This document shows, piece after piece, positions 16,967 to 25,568 of a DNA stretch of 38,540 bases. Within the stretch, counting starts at the first letter, position 1. Each line of letters begins with the position of its first letter. The position numbers were made by a program, and so were the translations under genes. Source of the stretch: CBIHON01 sp966211965. Its GTDB lineage: Bacteria; Pseudomonadota; Gammaproteobacteria; Burkholderiales; Burkholderiaceae_D. The stretch lies in the NCBI GenBank assembly GCA_966211965.1, contig CBIHON010000048.1, positions 1-38,540 on the forward strand. Direction: 5' to 3'. The notes under the pieces were generated by a model. The model saw only the letters and a program-made list of their open reading frames with translations. It was not told the DNA's origin and searched no databases.

Positions 16967-17034
16967 GAAGCGGCTTTTTGCGCAACCCATCACATGCACG
17001 GTTGATCATGATGGGTTACGCAAAAAGCCGCTTC
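16967..17034. repeat. 26-bp inverted repeat with 16-nt loop
   Basis: The left arm 16967-16992 and right arm 17009-17034 are complementary at 25 of 26 positions. The arms contain CGGCTTTTTGCG. It lies between the convergent DUF1501 and GT9 genes and abuts family B copy 1, so it may act as a two-way terminator or be part of a larger dispersed repeat. Confidence 0.7.
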
Positions 17035-17048
17035 ACGCATCCTACGCA

Positions 17049-18062
17049 TCAAGAATCCGCCTTTTCCCGGCGCCAACGCAACACGATCTCCTCCACCTGT
17101 GCCGGCGTAATCTTGCGCATGCAAGCGCAGCTCGCGGCATCGCTGCAACCGGCACAGGTTTTTTCCTCGCACAGCACTTCTGCCTTTTCCCCCAGCGGCG
17201 CCCAGCGCCCCGGATGAATCGGTTTTTTCGGTGGAAATAATCCCAGCGTCGGCTTGCCCAGCGCGGCGGACATGTGCACCGGCCCGGTGCCGCTCGCGAT
17301 CAAGCCATCCGCGCCCTCGATGAAAGCCGCCAGCCCATCCAGCGCAAACTTGCCGCACACGCTTTGCACGTTCGGCAGCGCCAACAGCGCGGCCCCATGC
17401 TGTTCGAGCCATGCCTGCTCGCCGGCGCTGCCGGTGATCCAGATCGCGATATCCGCATGGGCCGACAGCAGCCGCGCCAGTTCGGTGTAGTGCGCGATCG
17501 GCCATTCGCGGCCGTTGCCGTTCGATTTCGGATGGAAGATCAGGTGGAAGCGTCCGGACGCCAAGGCCAGGGGCGGCGTTGCCGGCGCCACCAGTCTGTA
17601 CAGCGCGGGAATCTGTTTCCGCGCAGGCATGAAATCGAATCCCAGCGGCCGCAACAATGCGAAGTTCAACTGCGCCTCATGCAAGTCCGATTTGACGCGA
17701 CTGAAATGCGCCAGCCGGTTGCAGTACAGCCAGTGGAACAGGCGGTGGCTGGTGCCGACGCGATTCGGTATCCGCGCTTTTTTCGCGGCAGCGGCAAGTT
17801 TCTTGTCGGGCTTGGAAAAGATGATGGTGTCGATGCCTGACTGCGCGAAATGTTCCGCCGGCTGATCGAGCCGGTCTGACTCCAGTACATAGTCGATCGC
17901 TTCGCAGCAGCGCACCAGCGGCGCCGCATAGCTGCGGCATAGGAAGCCGATCCGGACGCCCGGATACCGCTGCTTCAGGTAGCCCGCAACCGGCAGCGTC
18001 AGCACGACGTCGCCGATGTTGTCGGTACGGCAGATCAGGATGTGGGCGTTGGCTAGGGACAT
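17049..18062 (-). CDS. Glycosyltransferase family 9 (heptosyltransferase-like)
   Basis: A 337-residue GT9 protein. The N-terminal ILICRTDNIGDVVLTLPVAGYLK is the typical start of ADP-heptose:LPS heptosyltransferases, and the nucleotide-sugar side has HPKSNGNGREWP and then GLIASGTGPVHMSAALGKPTLGLFPP. A cysteine cluster (CAGCSDAASCAC) lies near the C-terminus, as in several LPS heptosyltransferases. It probably transfers a heptose or related sugar to the LPS core on the cytoplasmic side of the inner membrane. It is the second gene of a minus-strand pair with the GT2 gene, six bases downstream of it. The acceptor cannot be told from the sequence. Confidence 0.88.
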   Translation of the reverse strand: MSLANAHILICRTDNIGDVVLTLPVAGYLKQRYPGVRIGFLCRSYAAPLVRCCEAIDYVLESDRLDQPAEHFAQSGIDTIIFSKPDKKLAAAAKKARIPNRVGTSHRLFHWLYCNRLAHFSRVKSDLHEAQLNFALLRPLGFDFMPARKQIPALYRLVAPATPPLALASGRFHLIFHPKSNGNGREWPIAHYTELARLLSAHADIAIWITGSAGEQAWLEQHGAALLALPNVQSVCGKFALDGLAAFIEGADGLIASGTGPVHMSAALGKPTLGLFPPKKPIHPGRWAPLGEKAEVLCEEKTCAGCSDAASCACMRKITPAQVEEIVLRWRREKADS

Positions 18063-18068
18063 GTCGGA

Positions 18069-18839
18069 TCAGCGCAAGCCATTCTTTTTCTGCTCGCCTT
18101 CGCACAGCAGCATCAGCTTGAAATATTTATGGTAAGTGCTTTCGGCCGTCGAAATCGCCACCATCACGCCGGCGCGGCCGTCGAGAAAGCCGCGCTTGAA
18201 TACGTAGGAGCGCAGGAAGGCGGAACACGCATGCAGGATCGCCTTGCCCAGGCTGCTGCGCTTGCCTGCGGCAAACGCCTGCTGCGCCCCTAGGGTGGAG
18301 TACTGACCGAGCTTGCGCAGATAGGCATCGTCGTCCAGATAGCTGTAGTGCACGATCGGCGTCTTCAAGCGGCCTGGCTGGCCTTGCATGACGATCACGC
18401 TCTCATGGACCAGGTCATCCGAGAAGCGTCCCGCCTCACGCCGGAACAGACGCACGATGTAATCCGGGTACCATCCGGCATGCCGGATGAAGTGTCCGCA
18501 AAAACTCGACAGGCGCGGCAAGGCATAGGAAGAATGGTCCGGCGCATCGAGCGCGGCCAGGATTTCATCGCGCAGCGCATCGGGGATGCGTTCGTCGGCG
18601 TCCAGCGACAGTATCCACTCGCCTTGCGCGGCATCGAGCGCGCGGTTCTTTTGCGGGCCGAAGCCGGGCCAGTCGGCGGTTTCGATCACGGTGGCGCCGG
18701 CCTTGCGCGCAAGCTCGACAGTGCCGTCCGTGCTACCCGAATCCACTATAATCCACTCATTTGCGAATTTGACGCTGTCCAGGCAGGCTTGGATGTTGGC
18801 GGCTTCGTTTTTCGTAATGATGATGACCGATAGCTTCAT
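18069..18839 (-). CDS. Glycosyltransferase family 2 (WaaE/KdtX-like)
   Basis: A 256-residue GT-A fold enzyme. MKLSVIIITKNEAANIQACLDSV opens the nucleotide-binding fold; VDSGSTDGT and LSLDADERI (the metal-binding DxD-like site) follow, then WYPDYIVRLFRR. This pattern matches LPS inner-core beta-1,4-glucosyltransferases of the WaaE/KdtX group. The frame extends to 19211, but the start at 18839 gives the standard N-terminus and leaves the divergent msbA gene free. Transcribed with the GT9 gene (gap of six bases). The sugar specificity is inferred from family resemblance only. Confidence 0.88.
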   Translation of the reverse strand: MKLSVIIITKNEAANIQACLDSVKFANEWIIVDSGSTDGTVELARKAGATVIETADWPGFGPQKNRALDAAQGEWILSLDADERIPDALRDEILAALDAPDHSSYALPRLSSFCGHFIRHAGWYPDYIVRLFRREAGRFSDDLVHESVIVMQGQPGRLKTPIVHYSYLDDDAYLRKLGQYSTLGAQQAFAAGKRSSLGKAILHACSAFLRSYVFKRGFLDGRAGVMVAISTAESTYHKYFKLMLLCEGEQKKNGLR

Positions 18840-18972
18840 ACGGCGGCAATGGAGGGCATTCCTAGTTTCGTTGACCGCATGGATTGTAATCGCTTTTGCC
18901 GCCGGTTCCCGGTTTTTGCGCCAGGCCCGCGTCCCTCTCGACAACCTCATCCAAGACTTCACGACCGAATAA

Positions 18973-20709
18973 ATGAAATTGCCACCGAACCTGATGCGGC
19001 TCGCGCCGATGTTGAAGCCGTATCGCAAGCGTACCTTGCTGGCCTTGGTCGGGATGGGCATCACCGCCGGCACCGAGCCGACCTTGACCTTGCTGATGAA
19101 GGAATTGCTCGACAAGGGCTTTGCCGGGAAGATGAGTTTTTCGCCCTGGCTCGTTCCGCTCTGCCTGATCGGATTGTTTTTCGTGCGCGGGGTGTCGACC
19201 TTCATGACCACCTATATGATGAGCTGGGTGACCGGCCGCCTGCAAAACGATTTGCGGCGTGCGGTCTTCGTCCGCATTCTCGATGTGCCGCTCGGTTTCT
19301 ACGCCAAGCACTCGACCGGCCAGGTGATCAATTCGATGATGTTCGAGACCCAGCAGATCATCGACATGGTCAAGAACGTCATCACCTCGCTGATCCGCGA
19401 CGTGCTGACGGCGATCGGCTTGCTGGCCATGCTGCTTTACTACAATTGGCAATTGACGCTGATTACCCTGGTGCTGATCCCGTCGACCGCCTATGTCGTG
19501 CGCAAGACCGGCAAGCGGCTGCAGAAGCTGACGCAAAACTACCTCGGCATCAATGCCGAAATGACGCAGGTGCTGGAAGAGACTACGCGCGCCCAGCAGG
19601 TCATCAAGATTTTCGGCGGGCAGCAATATGAAAAATCCCGCTTCGAAGCACGCGCCGAAAAACTGCGCAGCTATACCATGCGCATGACCAGCACCTTCGC
19701 GGCGACGGTGCCGATTACCCAGCTCATCGCCGCCTGCGCGCTGTCGCTGGTGGTCGTCATCGCATTGCTGCAGGCCCAGCACGGACAGGCGACGGTCGGC
19801 ACATTCGTGGCATTCATCTCGGCGATGCTGATGCTGCTGACGCCGCTCAAGCGTATCGCCGAAGTCAACGGCCCCTTGCAGCGAGGCCTGGCTGCGGCGG
19901 ATGAAGTGTTTCGCCTGATCGACGCGCCGACCGAACGCACGACCGGCAAGGCATTGAGCGCGCGCGCCGGCGGCCGGCTCGATTTCATCGACGTCGGATT
20001 CACCTACCCGGGCCAGGATCACGCTGCGCTGTCGCATATCAACCTGACCGTGATGCCCGGCGAGACGGTCGCCTTCGTCGGCATGTCGGGCGGCGGCAAG
20101 TCGACGCTGGTCAACCTCGTTCCCGATTTCTATCCGGTGACGCAAGGTGAGCTTCGCCTTGACGGCGAACCGATCGAACAGATTGCCCTGACCAGCCTGC
20201 GTGCGCAAATGGCGATGGTGAGCCAGAACGTGGTGCTGTTCGACGACACGGTCGCCGCCAACATTGCGTACGGCGATGCGGCGCCCGACCGCGCCCGCAT
20301 CGGCGCGGCAGCCAAGGCGGCGCATCTGGACGACGTGATCGCCAAGTTGCCGCAGGGGCTCGATACGCCGATCGGCGACAACGGCAACCGCCTGTCCGGC
20401 GGTCAGCGCCAGCGTCTTGCCATTGCGCGCGCGATCTACAAGGACGCGCCGATCCTGATTCTCGATGAAGCGACTTCGGCGCTCGATACCGAGTCCGAGC
20501 GCGCAGTGCAGGCCGCGCTCGACGAGCTGATGCAGGGACGCACCACCCTGGTCATCGCGCATCGCCTGTCCACCATCGAGCGCGCCCACCGCATCGTGGT
20601 GCTGGCTGCCGGCGCGATCGCCGAGATCGGCACCCATGCGGAACTGCTGGCCAGGAACGGCGTGTATGCCAACCTGTACCACTTGCAATTTTCAAAGGAA
20701 ACATCATGA
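18973..20709 (+). CDS. msbA: Lipid A export ABC transporter MsbA
   Basis: A 578-residue half-transporter that flips lipid A-core from the inner to the outer leaflet of the inner membrane. Six membrane helices fill about residues 15-310. The nucleotide-binding domain has Walker A GMSGGGKST (K376), signature LSGGQRQRLAIARAI and Walker B ILILDEATSALD (D498, E499), with H-loop VIAHRLSTIERA. Length and order are typical. Its TGA stop overlaps the ATG of a 31-codon small ORF, which in turn overlaps waaF, suggesting one translationally coupled operon. It is divergent from the GT2 gene over 133 bp. Confidence 0.96.
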   Translation: MKLPPNLMRLAPMLKPYRKRTLLALVGMGITAGTEPTLTLLMKELLDKGFAGKMSFSPWLVPLCLIGLFFVRGVSTFMTTYMMSWVTGRLQNDLRRAVFVRILDVPLGFYAKHSTGQVINSMMFETQQIIDMVKNVITSLIRDVLTAIGLLAMLLYYNWQLTLITLVLIPSTAYVVRKTGKRLQKLTQNYLGINAEMTQVLEETTRAQQVIKIFGGQQYEKSRFEARAEKLRSYTMRMTSTFAATVPITQLIAACALSLVVVIALLQAQHGQATVGTFVAFISAMLMLLTPLKRIAEVNGPLQRGLAAADEVFRLIDAPTERTTGKALSARAGGRLDFIDVGFTYPGQDHAALSHINLTVMPGETVAFVGMSGGGKSTLVNLVPDFYPVTQGELRLDGEPIEQIALTSLRAQMAMVSQNVVLFDDTVAANIAYGDAAPDRARIGAAAKAAHLDDVIAKLPQGLDTPIGDNGNRLSGGQRQRLAIARAIYKDAPILILDEATSALDTESERAVQAALDELMQGRTTLVIAHRLSTIERAHRIVVLAAGAIAEIGTHAELLARNGVYANLYHLQFSKETS

Positions 20710-20801
20710 ACCCCCAGGTCGCCGATCAGGTCGCGGTCAAGCATTTGTCGATGCGGACCGACGACGAGTTCCACCTGATGGCACGGGTGCGGCGCCAATG
20801 A
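20706..20801 (+). CDS. 31-residue small ORF coupling msbA to waaF
   Basis: A 31-residue reading frame that starts in an ATGA overlap with the msbA stop and ends in an ATGA overlap with the waaF start. AAAGGAA lies at good distance before its ATG, while waaF has no visible ribosome site of its own (GGTGCGGCGCCA precedes its ATG). The peptide begins MNPQVADQVAVKHLSMRTDD and is rich in charged residues, with no signal or membrane segment. I do not recognise it. It may simply carry ribosomes to waaF, or be a small protein. It could also be a remnant of a longer gene. Confidence 0.5.
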   Translation: MNPQVADQVAVKHLSMRTDDEFHLMARVRRQ

Positions 20802-21829
20802 ACGGAAACGGTTTGCGCACCCTCGTCATCTCGCCCAACTGGATCGGCGATGCGGTGATGGCGCAGCCCTTGCTGCGCTTGCTCAAGGAGCGCGAGCCGG
20901 CGCGTCCGGTCGACGTGCTGGCGCCGGCCTGGGTGGCGCCGGTGTGGCGTGCGATGCGCGAGGTCGATACGGTGCTGGAGTCGCCATTCCGGCACGGGGC
21001 GCTGCAGCTCGGCGCGCGCTGGACCTTCGCAAAACAGTTGAGGCAGCGCGGCTACGCAGTGGCCTACGTATTGCCCAACACGCTCAAATTTGCGCTGATC
21101 CCCTGGCTGGCCGGCATCCCGCGCCGCATCGGCTACAAGGGCGAGATGCGCTATGGCTTGATCAATGTGATGCACCACGACGACCGCGCTGCGCCGCGCC
21201 CGATGGTGTCGTTTTATGCGGCGTTGGCAGCGGCGCCGATGGTGTTCGTGCCTTTGCCGTCGGCCTTGCCGCGTCCGGTCTTGGCAGTCTCCGATGAAAA
21301 GGCCGGGGCGGCGATGGCTGCACTCGGTTTGCGTGCGGACTCGCGCCTGATCGTGTTTGCGCCGGGGGCGGAATTCGGGTCCGCCAAACGCTGGCCGGCC
21401 GCGCATTTCGCGGCGCTGGCGCAGACGATACGGCGCACGCATGGCGATGCGCAAGTCGTGCTGCTCGGTTCCGGCAAGGACGCGCCGGTATGTGACGAGA
21501 TCGTTGCGCTTGCGCCCGAGGTGCGTAACCTTGCCGGCGTCACCGCGCTGGACCAGGCCATCGCCCTGATCGCGCGGGCAGATGCGGTGGTCAGCAACGA
21601 TTCCGGCCTGCTGCATATCGCGTCGGCCTTGAATCGGCCAATCATCGCGATTTACGGGCCGACCGATCCGGACCATGCGCCGCCGTTTTCGGATCTGGCA
21701 AAGTCGCTGTCCTTGCGCCTCGATTGCGCGCCGTGCAAGCAACGCGAGTGCCCCTTGGGGCATCATCGCTGCATGCGGAATATTTCATCGGACATGGTGT
21801 GGGAACCGTTGAGGGGAATGCTCTCATGA
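20798..21829 (+). CDS. waaF: ADP-heptose:LPS heptosyltransferase II
   Basis: A 343-residue GT9 enzyme that adds the second heptose to the LPS inner core. The protein starts LRTLVISPNWIGDAVMAQPLLRLLK, and contains the family motifs FAPGAEFGSAKRWPAAHFAAL, VVSNDSGLLHIASAL and IYGPTDPDHAPPF, and a C-terminal cysteine group (CAPCKQRECPLGHHRC) usual in WaaF. The open frame extends upstream into msbA, but the ATG at 20798 gives the standard N-terminus. It overlaps the preceding small ORF and the following HDOD gene by ATGA, so translation is probably coupled on both sides. Confidence 0.94.
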   Translation: MNGNGLRTLVISPNWIGDAVMAQPLLRLLKEREPARPVDVLAPAWVAPVWRAMREVDTVLESPFRHGALQLGARWTFAKQLRQRGYAVAYVLPNTLKFALIPWLAGIPRRIGYKGEMRYGLINVMHHDDRAAPRPMVSFYAALAAAPMVFVPLPSALPRPVLAVSDEKAGAAMAALGLRADSRLIVFAPGAEFGSAKRWPAAHFAALAQTIRRTHGDAQVVLLGSGKDAPVCDEIVALAPEVRNLAGVTALDQAIALIARADAVVSNDSGLLHIASALNRPIIAIYGPTDPDHAPPFSDLAKSLSLRLDCAPCKQRECPLGHHRCMRNISSDMVWEPLRGMLS

Positions 21830-22848
21830 GCAGCTGGCTGAAACGCTTGTTCGGTTTGCCGCACGGAACGGCGGAACAATCCGCTGCGCAGCCCGAGCCG
21901 GCAATCTCCATGCCGTCAGAGCAGGAAGCCGATGACTTCAGTCCCACAATTTGGCAACCGCAAGCCGACGTCAATACCCTGTTTTACCAATGGCTGATGA
22001 GCGGCGATGCCCCGGCCGAAACGGTCTCGAAGGATACCGAGACCGAGTTGCTCGACGCGCTCGATCGGCTGTCGAAATCCGAGTTGGCCGGCGCCAACCT
22101 GATGCCGCGCGTGCCGGCGGTGATTCCGCATCTGTTGAAAAGCCTGCGCGACGAAAATGTTTCTGCGCTCCAGCTGTCGAGTGAAATCGCGCACGACGTG
22201 GTGCTCGTGGCCGAAGTGATCCGGCAAGCCAACAGTTCCTATTATCGCCAGGCCGAACCGATCGCCGGCCTCGAAAATGCCGTCATGGTATTAGGGCAAA
22301 ACGGTTTGCGCATGGTGATCGCGCGGGTGGCGTTCCGGCCGATCGTCAACATGCAAAGCGGGCGTTTCACGCGGGTGGCCGCGCCGCATATCTGGGCTCA
22401 ATCGGAAAAATGCGCGATTGCCTGCCGCAGCCTGGCGCAGGAACAAGGGATGGACCCATTCGAGGCCCTGCTTGCCGGGCTGATGCAAAACGTCGGTTTG
22501 ATCGTCGCGTTTCGCCTGGTCGACCAGGTTTACCGGGGAACAAGCCTGCCGAATTCGGCCGATTTCTGCACTGCTTTTGCCGCGTGCGCCCGGACGCTGT
22601 CCTGCCGCATCGCGCGTCAATGGGATTTTCCGGGGAACGTGATCAACGCGATCGAAGAGCAAGGCTTGGCTCCCGGCGCCGACAAATCCGCGCTCGGCGA
22701 CTTGCTGTTCGTGGCCGACCAGCTCGGCAAGATGCGGATCCTGGTCAACCATGAGCGCCTGCAGGAAGACGAGGCGCTCAGCGCTTTCGGCCTGCTGGAC
22801 GGGGCGATTCGCTGCTTTCATGAGTTGAATGATAGCGAACTGATGTAG
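21826..22848 (+). CDS. HDOD domain protein
   Basis: A 340-residue protein. After a variable N-terminal ~85 residues the HDOD domain runs from about LMPRVPAVIPHLLKSL to beyond LENAVMVLGQNGLRMVIARVAF; it lacks the metal-binding HD residues, as HDOD domains do. Such proteins are regulatory or signalling scaffolds, often in cyclic-di-GMP or motility control, but the partner cannot be told here. Its ATG at 21826 overlaps the waaF stop (ATGA), and an upstream in-frame extension to 21724 lies inside waaF and is rejected. Being coupled to waaF is unusual for a regulator. Confidence 0.85.
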   Translation: MSSWLKRLFGLPHGTAEQSAAQPEPAISMPSEQEADDFSPTIWQPQADVNTLFYQWLMSGDAPAETVSKDTETELLDALDRLSKSELAGANLMPRVPAVIPHLLKSLRDENVSALQLSSEIAHDVVLVAEVIRQANSSYYRQAEPIAGLENAVMVLGQNGLRMVIARVAFRPIVNMQSGRFTRVAAPHIWAQSEKCAIACRSLAQEQGMDPFEALLAGLMQNVGLIVAFRLVDQVYRGTSLPNSADFCTAFAACARTLSCRIARQWDFPGNVINAIEEQGLAPGADKSALGDLLFVADQLGKMRILVNHERLQEDEALSAFGLLDGAIRCFHELNDSELM

Positions 22849-22979
22849 CCCGGATACTTTTCTTCCAGGAAAATATCCACTAATATTCAATCGCACAGGC
22901 TAGGCGCCGCGGCTTGCTATTTTGCTATCTTCGCTACGCCAAAAAATCCCTTTCCAAATTGCTGCAAAGGAGATGCGAA

Positions 22980-23246
22980 GTGAATATTGAGCCCATCTGG
23001 TATGAATATTCGCCCTATGTTTATGCGGCCGGCGGCGTGGCTTCGCTTTCCAATTACGGTTCCTATATCGCGATCGCTTCCGGCGTCATGCTGATCGTCG
23101 CCTCGGGCACCATTTTGCGAATGCGTATCGTGTATCGCAAAAAGAAGGCGGAGCAATTGGAACGGGACAAGAGGGCAGAGCGGGTCGCAAGGCGGAAAAA
23201 GGCACGGCATACCGATATGATTATTGACGATGGCCTGGATCCTTAG
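22980..23246 (+). CDS. Small membrane protein, one helix and basic tail
   Basis: An 88-residue protein with one transmembrane segment at about residues 24-45 (YIAIASGVMLIVASGTIL) followed by a highly charged, lysine/arginine-rich and probably helical tail (RKKKAEQLERDKRAERVARRKK). I do not recognise the family; it resembles small bitopic inner-membrane proteins with a cytoplasmic basic tail. The start is GTG at 22980, chosen because AAAGGAG (22966-22972) lies seven bases before it; a TTG at 22914 is less likely. It follows the HDOD gene by 131 bp and precedes the convergent hutG end. Confidence 0.6.
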   Translation: MNIEPIWYEYSPYVYAAGGVASLSNYGSYIAIASGVMLIVASGTILRMRIVYRKKKAEQLERDKRAERVARRKKARHTDMIIDDGLDP

Positions 23247-23331
23247 AGCATCTAAATAAAAGCCGCTGGCATTGTTGCTTCTCCTTGCCGTACGCAGGGT
23301 AGGCGATCGGAACTAAGGTTGTCAGGAAACG

Positions 23332-24150
23332 TCAGTGACCGGTTGCATGCTCCCCAGCCCACTCCAGCATAACTTCCAGCAGGCCCCGCAAGGTCGGCCG
23401 CACTCCCTCCGCGAGTACGCGATCGAACCGATAGGGGAATGCTTCCTCCATGTAAGTGCGCTGGGACAGTTCGAGCTGCACCGCATGGATGTTCGCGGCG
23501 GGCTGGCCGTAATTGCGCGTGATGTATCCGCCTTTGAAACGCCCGTTCAGCGCGGTGCTGTAATTGTTTGCGGAAGAGGCCGCAGCCAATAATTGTTGTG
23601 CCAGGCCGGTCGCGCATGAGGCACCGGCGGCGGTGCCGATATTCAGATCGGGCAGCCGGCCTTCAAAGAAACGCGGCACCACCGAACAAATCGAATGCGC
23701 GTCCCATAGCATCGCGATCCCATGCTCCTTGCGGATGCGCTGCAATTCCTTGGCCAGCGCAGTGTGATAGGGCAGCCAGTATGCTTCGCACCGTTGCCTG
23801 ATGCCTTCTTCATCGGGGGCCTGGCCTGGGCGATACAGCAGTTCCTTGCTGAAAGTATCGGCGGGACACAGGCCGGTCGTGTCCTGCCCTGGATACAAAT
23901 TGGCATCGTCCATCGGCCGATTGAGATCGACCACATAGCGCGAATGGGTTGCCGCCAATACCGAGACGCCAAGCGCATCCAGAAAATCGTACAGTTCTTC
24001 GAGATGCCAATCGGTATCCGGCAAGCGCAAGGCCGCCTCGGTCATGCCGGCGGCGATCGTGGCGGGAATATGCGTGCCGACGTGCGGCATCGATACCAGC
24101 AAGGGCGCGCTGCCTTGGCGGAATCTGAATTTGGGGACGATCTCATCCAT
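23332..24150 (-). CDS. hutG: N-formylglutamate deformylase
   Basis: A 272-residue N-formylglutamate amidohydrolase, the last step of five-step histidine degradation: N-formylglutamate to glutamate and formate. The family motifs LLVSMPHVGTHIP, THSRYVVDLNRPMDD, LWDAHSICS and LNGRFKGGYITRNYG are clear and supply the expected zinc ligands. The frame continues to 24774 inside hutF, but the ATG at 24150 has an AGAGG ribosome site and the right N-terminus. It is the last gene of the hut operon, 14 bp after hutF. Paired with HutF, it shows the pathway goes through formylglutamate rather than direct formamide release. Confidence 0.95.
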   Translation of the reverse strand: MDEIVPKFRFRQGSAPLLVSMPHVGTHIPATIAAGMTEAALRLPDTDWHLEELYDFLDALGVSVLAATHSRYVVDLNRPMDDANLYPGQDTTGLCPADTFSKELLYRPGQAPDEEGIRQRCEAYWLPYHTALAKELQRIRKEHGIAMLWDAHSICSVVPRFFEGRLPDLNIGTAAGASCATGLAQQLLAAASSANNYSTALNGRFKGGYITRNYGQPAANIHAVQLELSQRTYMEEAFPYRFDRVLAEGVRPTLRGLLEVMLEWAGEHATGH

Positions 24151-24164
24151 GATGCCTCTCTTGT

Positions 24165-25547
24165 TCAAGTACTCAGCAGGTCCAGCAGCGCATTGCGATA
24201 TGCGGCGGCGCTGGCCTCTTCTCCGGCATGGCGGCCTTCGCGCACGACCCAGCGTCCGCCTGCCATGACGTCGCGTATCGGCGACGCGCCATGCCGGCAA
24301 AAAATCAGGCTGTCGAGTATTTGCGCGTCGCGTTTCCCGTACAGATCCGGATGGGCCTGGTCCACTATCACCAGATCGGCGCGCTGGCCTGCCGCCAAGC
24401 CCGCCACTGGCCTGCCGCTGGCCATCGCACCACCGTGCAGCGCCTGCCGGTACAGGTAAGCGCCAACCGAGTTGTCGTCTGCTCCGATCAGCATATTGCG
24501 CCGGCGGTGCAGCCGCCGCTGGCTGTATTCGTATTGCCGCAACTCTTCGCACAGGTCGGTGCCGACGTGGCTGTCCGAGCCGATGCCCCAGGCGCCGCCC
24601 GCCGCTGCGTATTCCACGCCGTTGAAAATGCCGTCGCCAAGATTGGCCTCGGTGCTCGGGCAAATGCCGGCGATTGCGCCGCTCCGTGCCAGCGCCTGCG
24701 TTTCCCGATTGTCCATGTGGGTCGCATGCACCAGGCACCAGCGCCGGTCGAGCGCGAAGTTTTGCAACAGCCATTCGACCGGACGCGCGCCCAGCGTGCC
24801 GATGCAGTCATCCACTTCCTGCGTCTGCTCGGCGATGTGGATATGCACCGGCGCCTGCGCGTCCCATTGCCGCAAACCGTCCACCAACTCGAGCAGGGCG
24901 TGCGGCGCGACCGCGCGCAGAGAGTGCGGCGCAACGCCGTAACGCAGGCCGGCGTGCTGCGGATGCGCAGCCTGCAGCCGCTGCAGCAGATCGAGTATCC
25001 ATTGCGGCGAATTGATGAAACGCGCCTGTCCCGCATGCGGCGGTTTCGCGCCGAAGCCGCCGTACTGATACAGCACGGGCAGCAGCGTCAATCCGATGCC
25101 GGCTTCGCGCGCCGCTTCGATCAGGCATTGCGCCATCTCGGCCGGGTTGGCGTAGGGCTTGCCTTCGCGCGCATGATGCAGGTAATGGAATTCGCACACC
25201 GAGGTATAGCCGCCCTTGAGCATCTCGATATAGAGCTGCAGCGCGATCGCCTTCAATGCTGGCGGCGTCAGCTTTTGCGCGAAGCCGTACATCAGCGTGC
25301 GCCAGCTCCAGAAACTGTCGGCAGGATCGGCGCGGTACTCGGTCAATCCCGCCATCGCGCGCTGGAAGGCGTGGGAATGCAGGTTGGCGACACCGGGCAG
25401 AACGATACCGATGGCGGCCATGCCGGCGCTTGCCGGACTGTCCGGCACGACGCGGGTCAGCAGTCCGTTTGCATCCCATTCGAGCAGGACATTATTTTTC
25501 CAGCCTTCCGGAAGCAGGGCATGCTGGGCGATCAAGTGATTCATCAA
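24165..25547 (-). CDS. hutF: Formimidoylglutamate deiminase
   Basis: A 460-residue metal-dependent amidohydrolase that converts N-formimino-glutamate to N-formylglutamate and ammonia. The motifs LPGVANLHSHAFQRAMAG (zinc ligands HxH), HIHIAEQTQEVDD, LVHATHMD and GIGSDSHVG fit the HutF family and separate it from HutI and from guanine deaminase. Two ATG codons (25547 and 25544) are possible starts. It lies 21 bp after hutI and 14 bp before hutG. Confidence 0.95.
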   Translation of the reverse strand: MMNHLIAQHALLPEGWKNNVLLEWDANGLLTRVVPDSPASAGMAAIGIVLPGVANLHSHAFQRAMAGLTEYRADPADSFWSWRTLMYGFAQKLTPPALKAIALQLYIEMLKGGYTSVCEFHYLHHAREGKPYANPAEMAQCLIEAAREAGIGLTLLPVLYQYGGFGAKPPHAGQARFINSPQWILDLLQRLQAAHPQHAGLRYGVAPHSLRAVAPHALLELVDGLRQWDAQAPVHIHIAEQTQEVDDCIGTLGARPVEWLLQNFALDRRWCLVHATHMDNRETQALARSGAIAGICPSTEANLGDGIFNGVEYAAAGGAWGIGSDSHVGTDLCEELRQYEYSQRRLHRRRNMLIGADDNSVGAYLYRQALHGGAMASGRPVAGLAAGQRADLVIVDQAHPDLYGKRDAQILDSLIFCRHGASPIRDVMAGGRWVVREGRHAGEEASAAAYRNALLDLLST

Positions 25548-25568
25548 CTCATTCCTTTACGAACCGGG

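Noticed and set aside
16884..17240. 118-codon plus-strand frame across the repeat region
   Set aside because: It runs through palindromic repeats and into the opposite-strand GT9 gene; no protein-like features.
18817..18972. 51-codon plus-strand frame with one hydrophobic segment ending exactly before the msbA ATG
   Set aside because: It begins inside the opposite GT2 gene, has no ribosome site and matches no family I know; noted only because its stop abuts msbA.
18862..20688. 608-codon antisense frame opposite msbA
   Set aside because: Shadow of msbA; composition biased to His/Arg/Gln/Gly with no motif.
23243..23260. TTAGAGCAT after the small membrane protein gene, like the arm of the 122-bp repeat
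   Set aside because: Only about nine bases match and no second arm is present, so it could be chance.
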